This document shows positions 60,540 through 64,000 of a DNA stretch of 64,000 nucleotides, piece by piece. The notes beneath the pieces are model-generated. The model saw only the letters and a list, made by a program, of their open reading frames with translations. It did not search any database and was not told the origin of the DNA. This DNA is from Apostichopus japonicus (Eukaryota; Echinodermata; Holothuroidea; Aspidochirotida; Stichopodidae): positions 23,993,713 through 24,057,712 of the forward strand of contig NC_092574.1 in assembly GCF_037975245.1 (NCBI RefSeq), given 5' to 3'. Position 1 is the stretch's first letter. Every line of letters starts with the position of its first letter. The translations under genes were made by a program, and so were the position numbers.

Positions 60540-61440
60540 TATATGTAAACCTGACAAACCTGTACATGATAAAACATTCAGGTTATAACTCCTCCACAGT
60601 TCACAATGTTTTAAACATTGTCTTAAAGCTAGATCTATATTAAGTGAATAGTATTAATAAGTTGAACATTGTTGTAGCAGTCAAAAGTTCCACAGTTTCA
60701 GAAGAAATGAGTGATTATGGTACAAAAAGTATGACATTTGACAAGATTATGTAAACTCTGACAAAACCTGTATAAAACATTCAAGACTATCAGGTGATGA
60801 CTCCTCAACAGTTAGTTCACAATGTTATACTTGAATGTCATGCTGTGTTAAGTGAATAGTACTGTATTTGTTTAGCAAAGTTTGTTGTAGCCTACTGTAG
60901 TTGAAAGTTCAGAAGAAGTGAGATTTCTGACATTTGTCCCATTATAGCCATATCTTACTGTCTAGACAATTCTAGAGTCAATAAATTTCTTCCATAATTG
61001 TCTTTGGTACACTACGTAGTTAGTTCACAATGTAATATATAGGTGTATACTTCTATGTCAAGCTGTGTTAATTGCATAGTACTGTATTAGTTTAGTAAGG
61101 CTTTTTGTAGCTTAGTCAAAAGTTCAGAAGAAGTGAGATTTCTGACATTTGTCCCATTATAGCCATATCTTACTGTCTAGACAATTCTAGAGTCAATAAA
61201 TTTCTTCCATAATTGTCTTTGGTACACTAGTTAGTTCACAATGTAATATATAGGTGTATACTTCTATGTCAAGCTGTGTTAATTGCATAGTACTGTATTA
61301 GTTTAGTAAGGCTTTTTGTAGCTTAGTCAAAAGTTCAGAAGAAGTGAGATTTCTGACATTTGTCCCGTATCATTCTGTCTAGACAATTCTAGAGTCAATT
61401 AATTTCTTCCATAGTTGTCTTTGGTACACTTTTTGTTCTC
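60540..61440. repeat. Tandem array of ~210-bp units
   Basis: TTCAGAAGAAGTGAGATTTC starts at 60908, 61123 and about 61334 (periods about 215 and 211). The last units are almost identical, while the earlier two (60540-60905) are diverged versions (TTCACAATGTT..., AAGTGAATAGTA...). The array grows more uniform to the right. Confidence 0.85.
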
Positions 61441-61716
61441 TTTGTGCAACATTATTTTGCCACTTTGCAAGAGTAGTGTAACAAAAGCCTAATAGATGTT
61501 AGGTAAATTTTGAGAGTCTCTTGAAAAATACAATTAGTTTAGCTGTTTAGGATCAAACTTTGTAAGTGTTCTCTGGCATAATAGTCACAATCTTTCCTTT
61601 TCTTGATGGCATTTAGCCATTTTCACAACTGCGCTCCCATCTCATGAGTCACTGTTAGACATAAAAAAAAGAAAAGAGGAAAGATTCAGTAATCCTTGAG
61701 GATTGTTTCATTACAG

Positions 61717-61866
61717 ACTGAGCTTGACACCGAGAGGAAATTGAGTTCAGGGAGGGACGATTTTAAGTGGCTGAATCGAATTATCACCACATGTCTGCTG
61801 AGGCTTTCATCTCTTAGTGAAATGCATGCGGATCAACGGCAGATAGAATTCAGAGGACTGATGTGA
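61717..61866 (+). CDS. Candidate terminal coding exon of unidentified gene
   Basis: Acceptor ttgtttcattacag (ends 61716). Phase 0: TELDTERKLSSGRDDF...QIEFRGLM then TGA (61864-61866); 49 codons, the other two frames closed at once, GC clearly above the flanks. Helical, charged. Continuous in phase with 58786-58825. The product is not recognised. Confidence 0.5.
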   Translation, partial: TELDTERKLSSGRDDFKWLNRIITTCLLRLSSLSEMHADQRQIEFRGLM

Positions 61867-64000
61867 AAATTAAATTCTCTATCCTCAGAGCTGCGCTGTT
61901 AATTTGCAGTAGTAGTAGTGTGGATAATAGAAAGGAAGTTCTGTTTCTCTAAGAGGTAGTCTTTGAGCATGAGTACCCTTGCACAGCATGCTTCCATTGA
62001 TGACTGGGACACTTCGGTATGGTTATCGTCACAGGGTGACATGATTGTTCACAAAAAGGGGTAAAGAAAAAGTCCATTTTTTCTTTTAATACATTGGGCA
62101 TATATGTATCATGCATGCAGTAAACTTTATTTCAATATAAACATACTTGAACTTTTGTCAGTCGGTCACTGCTCCTTGAAAGACAATCATATTAAGTTTG
62201 TATACTTACTGTATTTACTTTGTTCCTCGCTTACCTGTCTCCCCACAACCTTAGCACTCTCGTTTTACTGTGCCTGTACTAATCTGTATGTACAGTAGGC
62301 TAATCTAGCAGTTGTGTATATATCCTACATTACATGTATCTACTGTACAACATAAACTATGTTGTTGTTCTTCTGTTGATGTCGCTGTCTTGATACATGG
62401 CATTGCTAAGTCCAAAGTTCTTTACTTGAATGACTTCCATGGTAATGTCTTTATGTTATATTTACTGAGAGCTATCATGCAGCTTGTACAGTACTGTACT
62501 GTATGTGAATTCAACTACAGTGTTTTTGGTTTCCTGAAAGGGAAAACTATGGAGTCACTATTACCAAGGTCTTGCAAAATTGTGAGGGGGACCACCGATT
62601 GCAAAGTCGGCAATGACTATAACGCAGATCGCAAAGTCGGTAATCTATGCATTCTACGTTCTTCACTACCGCCCTCACTACCTTTCGGGAATAATTTTCA
62701 ATTTTGATTCAGCTGTTTGATGTATGCATGTTTTGTGCGAGTTGGGAGAACCCTAGCTGCCAGGAAAGTAAAGTATGTGAATAAATTGGGGGGGAGGGTA
62801 ATTAAAGAAGAAAGGCAGTGCTAATATTTACAACTGAACATTTATTGGGATAAATATCTTTAGTAAAGGAAAAAAGAAAAGAAAAGTGTGATGCTGTTGT
62901 TATTGGATACTGTTGACCACAAACAGTACAAAAGTCTGTAACATTTTTGCTGCTCTATGTTGATATGCTTTGGAAAGATAATTTAGTAGCTCATTATTTT
63001 GGAGAAAAAGATAAAGCTTAAGTTATTTAGAAGAACAAAGTTATAAATATTATGTATCAGGACAATTAACAGTGGTAATGATTAAAGCTATACATCTTTT
63101 GTTGTTCATTTGCATTCATACTGTATGCATGGATAAGTGTGGGAGTTTCTGACTACAGCAATGGCTTTTGTTTCGTGCCTACGTAAACAGTAGATCAATT
63201 TTATTTTAAAATTGAAAAGCTTTTTGCAACAACTTAGACTTTTGCATTTAAAATAAACCAGGGAACATCTGTGGTATAGGGCGAATGGGCGATGAGCTCC
63301 CCTTCAAAGAGCTTTTGTGTAGGCTCATCTATTGTGTATTGTTATCAATACACCTGAAATGGAGACCCAGTCTTGACCTTGTTTCATTAAGTGCCAACCA
63401 AACAAGGTTTTTAACACTAGGGTTGATGATGTGGTTGTTAATATATTATGTACAGTACAGTAGGTTGTATTGACTGTTGTGTCCAGCCAGTGTTGTAGAG
63501 ACATCCATTGGAGTGTGTGACTTGACAGCCTGTGTAAGTCCTTGGAAAGTATGAAGTTTCACAGATTATGCATATATATCGTATGTTGTATCGCTTATAA
63601 AGCAAATCGTGTCGTTTGTATTAAAGCAAAATGAAGAAGTAGCCAAAGTGGTTTCATTTGCATAATCTAGACTACTGCAATAGTTATTGCATCAACGATC
63701 AAATTACAAAATACAAACTTTACAAAAGTAGTTTGGTAGGTTTACTTAGATTAAATGCATAATCTTACAATGACGTAACATTTGTTGTCATAAAGATACA
63801 TTTAGCGGAGTTGCAATTAGATTTTTTTCTTTTATATTTGAGCCCCTTAATCGTTCTTTTGAGAAATTTGGATATATAAAAATCTGGTAGCTAGAAGTAA
63901 GTACTCATAGCTCAATGGGGACTACTCTTCACAATATAATAAATAACAATAAAACATGCTAGCTCTACAGGTATATACTGCACTGGTTTCTGATGGCAAC
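61867..64000. other. 3' flank and non-coding end of window
   Basis: No supported gene. A possible 47-bp exon lies at 63487-63533 (acceptor gttgtgtccag, donor GTAAGT, peptide SVVETSIGVCDLTAC). An open frame at 62312-62707 lacks any recognisable domain. Confidence 0.35.

Noticed and set aside
60540-61440. CRISPR-like array
   Set aside because: Units are long contiguous tandem repeats without spacers, in animal DNA.
62312-62707. 131-codon plus ORF
   Set aside because: Cys-rich and unlike any family I know, with no splice or promoter context; kept only as a note.

Overview
This is an animal nuclear genomic window: spliced genes with GT-AG introns, about one third GC, few coding exons, and much interspersed and simple repeat. 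Long poly-G/C tracts, the gypsy element type, a tRNA-derived SINE and several small DNA transposons suggest an invertebrate deuterostome, most likely an echinoderm (perhaps a sea cucumber). That placement is inference and was not searched.

Region 1 (1-8855). The plus-strand 3' half of a USP38/USP35-type ubiquitin-specific protease gene lies at 198-5982 in four exons. These rebuild an in-phase 595-residue C-terminal part with the whole catalytic domain and the family's glycine-rich ...LVF C-terminus. Its first visible intron holds a non-autonomous hAT-like element (1169-2784) with 17-bp terminal inverted repeats and a perfect 8-bp target duplication.

Region 2 (8856-18349). A full-length, apparently intact Ty3/gypsy LTR retrotransposon sits in minus orientation about 2.9 kb downstream of the USP38 stop. 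It has two 1028-bp LTRs, a primer site, gag, pol in the -1 frame, a polypurine tract, and an extra 200-residue ORF downstream of pol, where an env gene would sit. That extra ORF encodes two C2H2 zinc fingers. Its LTRs carry seven ACGCAG hexamers. A polypurine-tract-plus-hairpin module is duplicated in its 3' untranslated region. This element is the most interesting system in the window.

Region 3 (18350-48300). Mostly AT-rich non-coding DNA with mobile fragments: two TTAA-flanked inverted-repeat elements (33090-33442 and 37552-38354), a tRNA-derived SINE (about 42785-43091), hammerhead-ribozyme-like dispersed repeats near 28.8 kb and 43.8 kb, a long TA microsatellite and several tandem repeats. 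A few exon-like segments stand out: 34852-34916 and 35870-36006 on plus, which join in phase, and a possible terminal exon at 22394-22602 on minus.

Region 4 (48300-64000). Scattered plus-strand exon candidates include two in-phase pairs: 53541-53673 with 54187-54431, and 58786-58825 with 61717-61866. They suggest one or more unidentified multi-exon genes with long introns. A separate intronless 95-codon minus-strand ORF (60155-60442) lies between the last two exons and looks like a small nested gene. The region also has a roughly 540-bp minisatellite, a roughly 210-bp tandem repeat array, and two tiny palindromic inserts flanked by 7-8-bp direct repeats. The exon calls here rest only on splice signals, frame continuity and composition and need transcript support.
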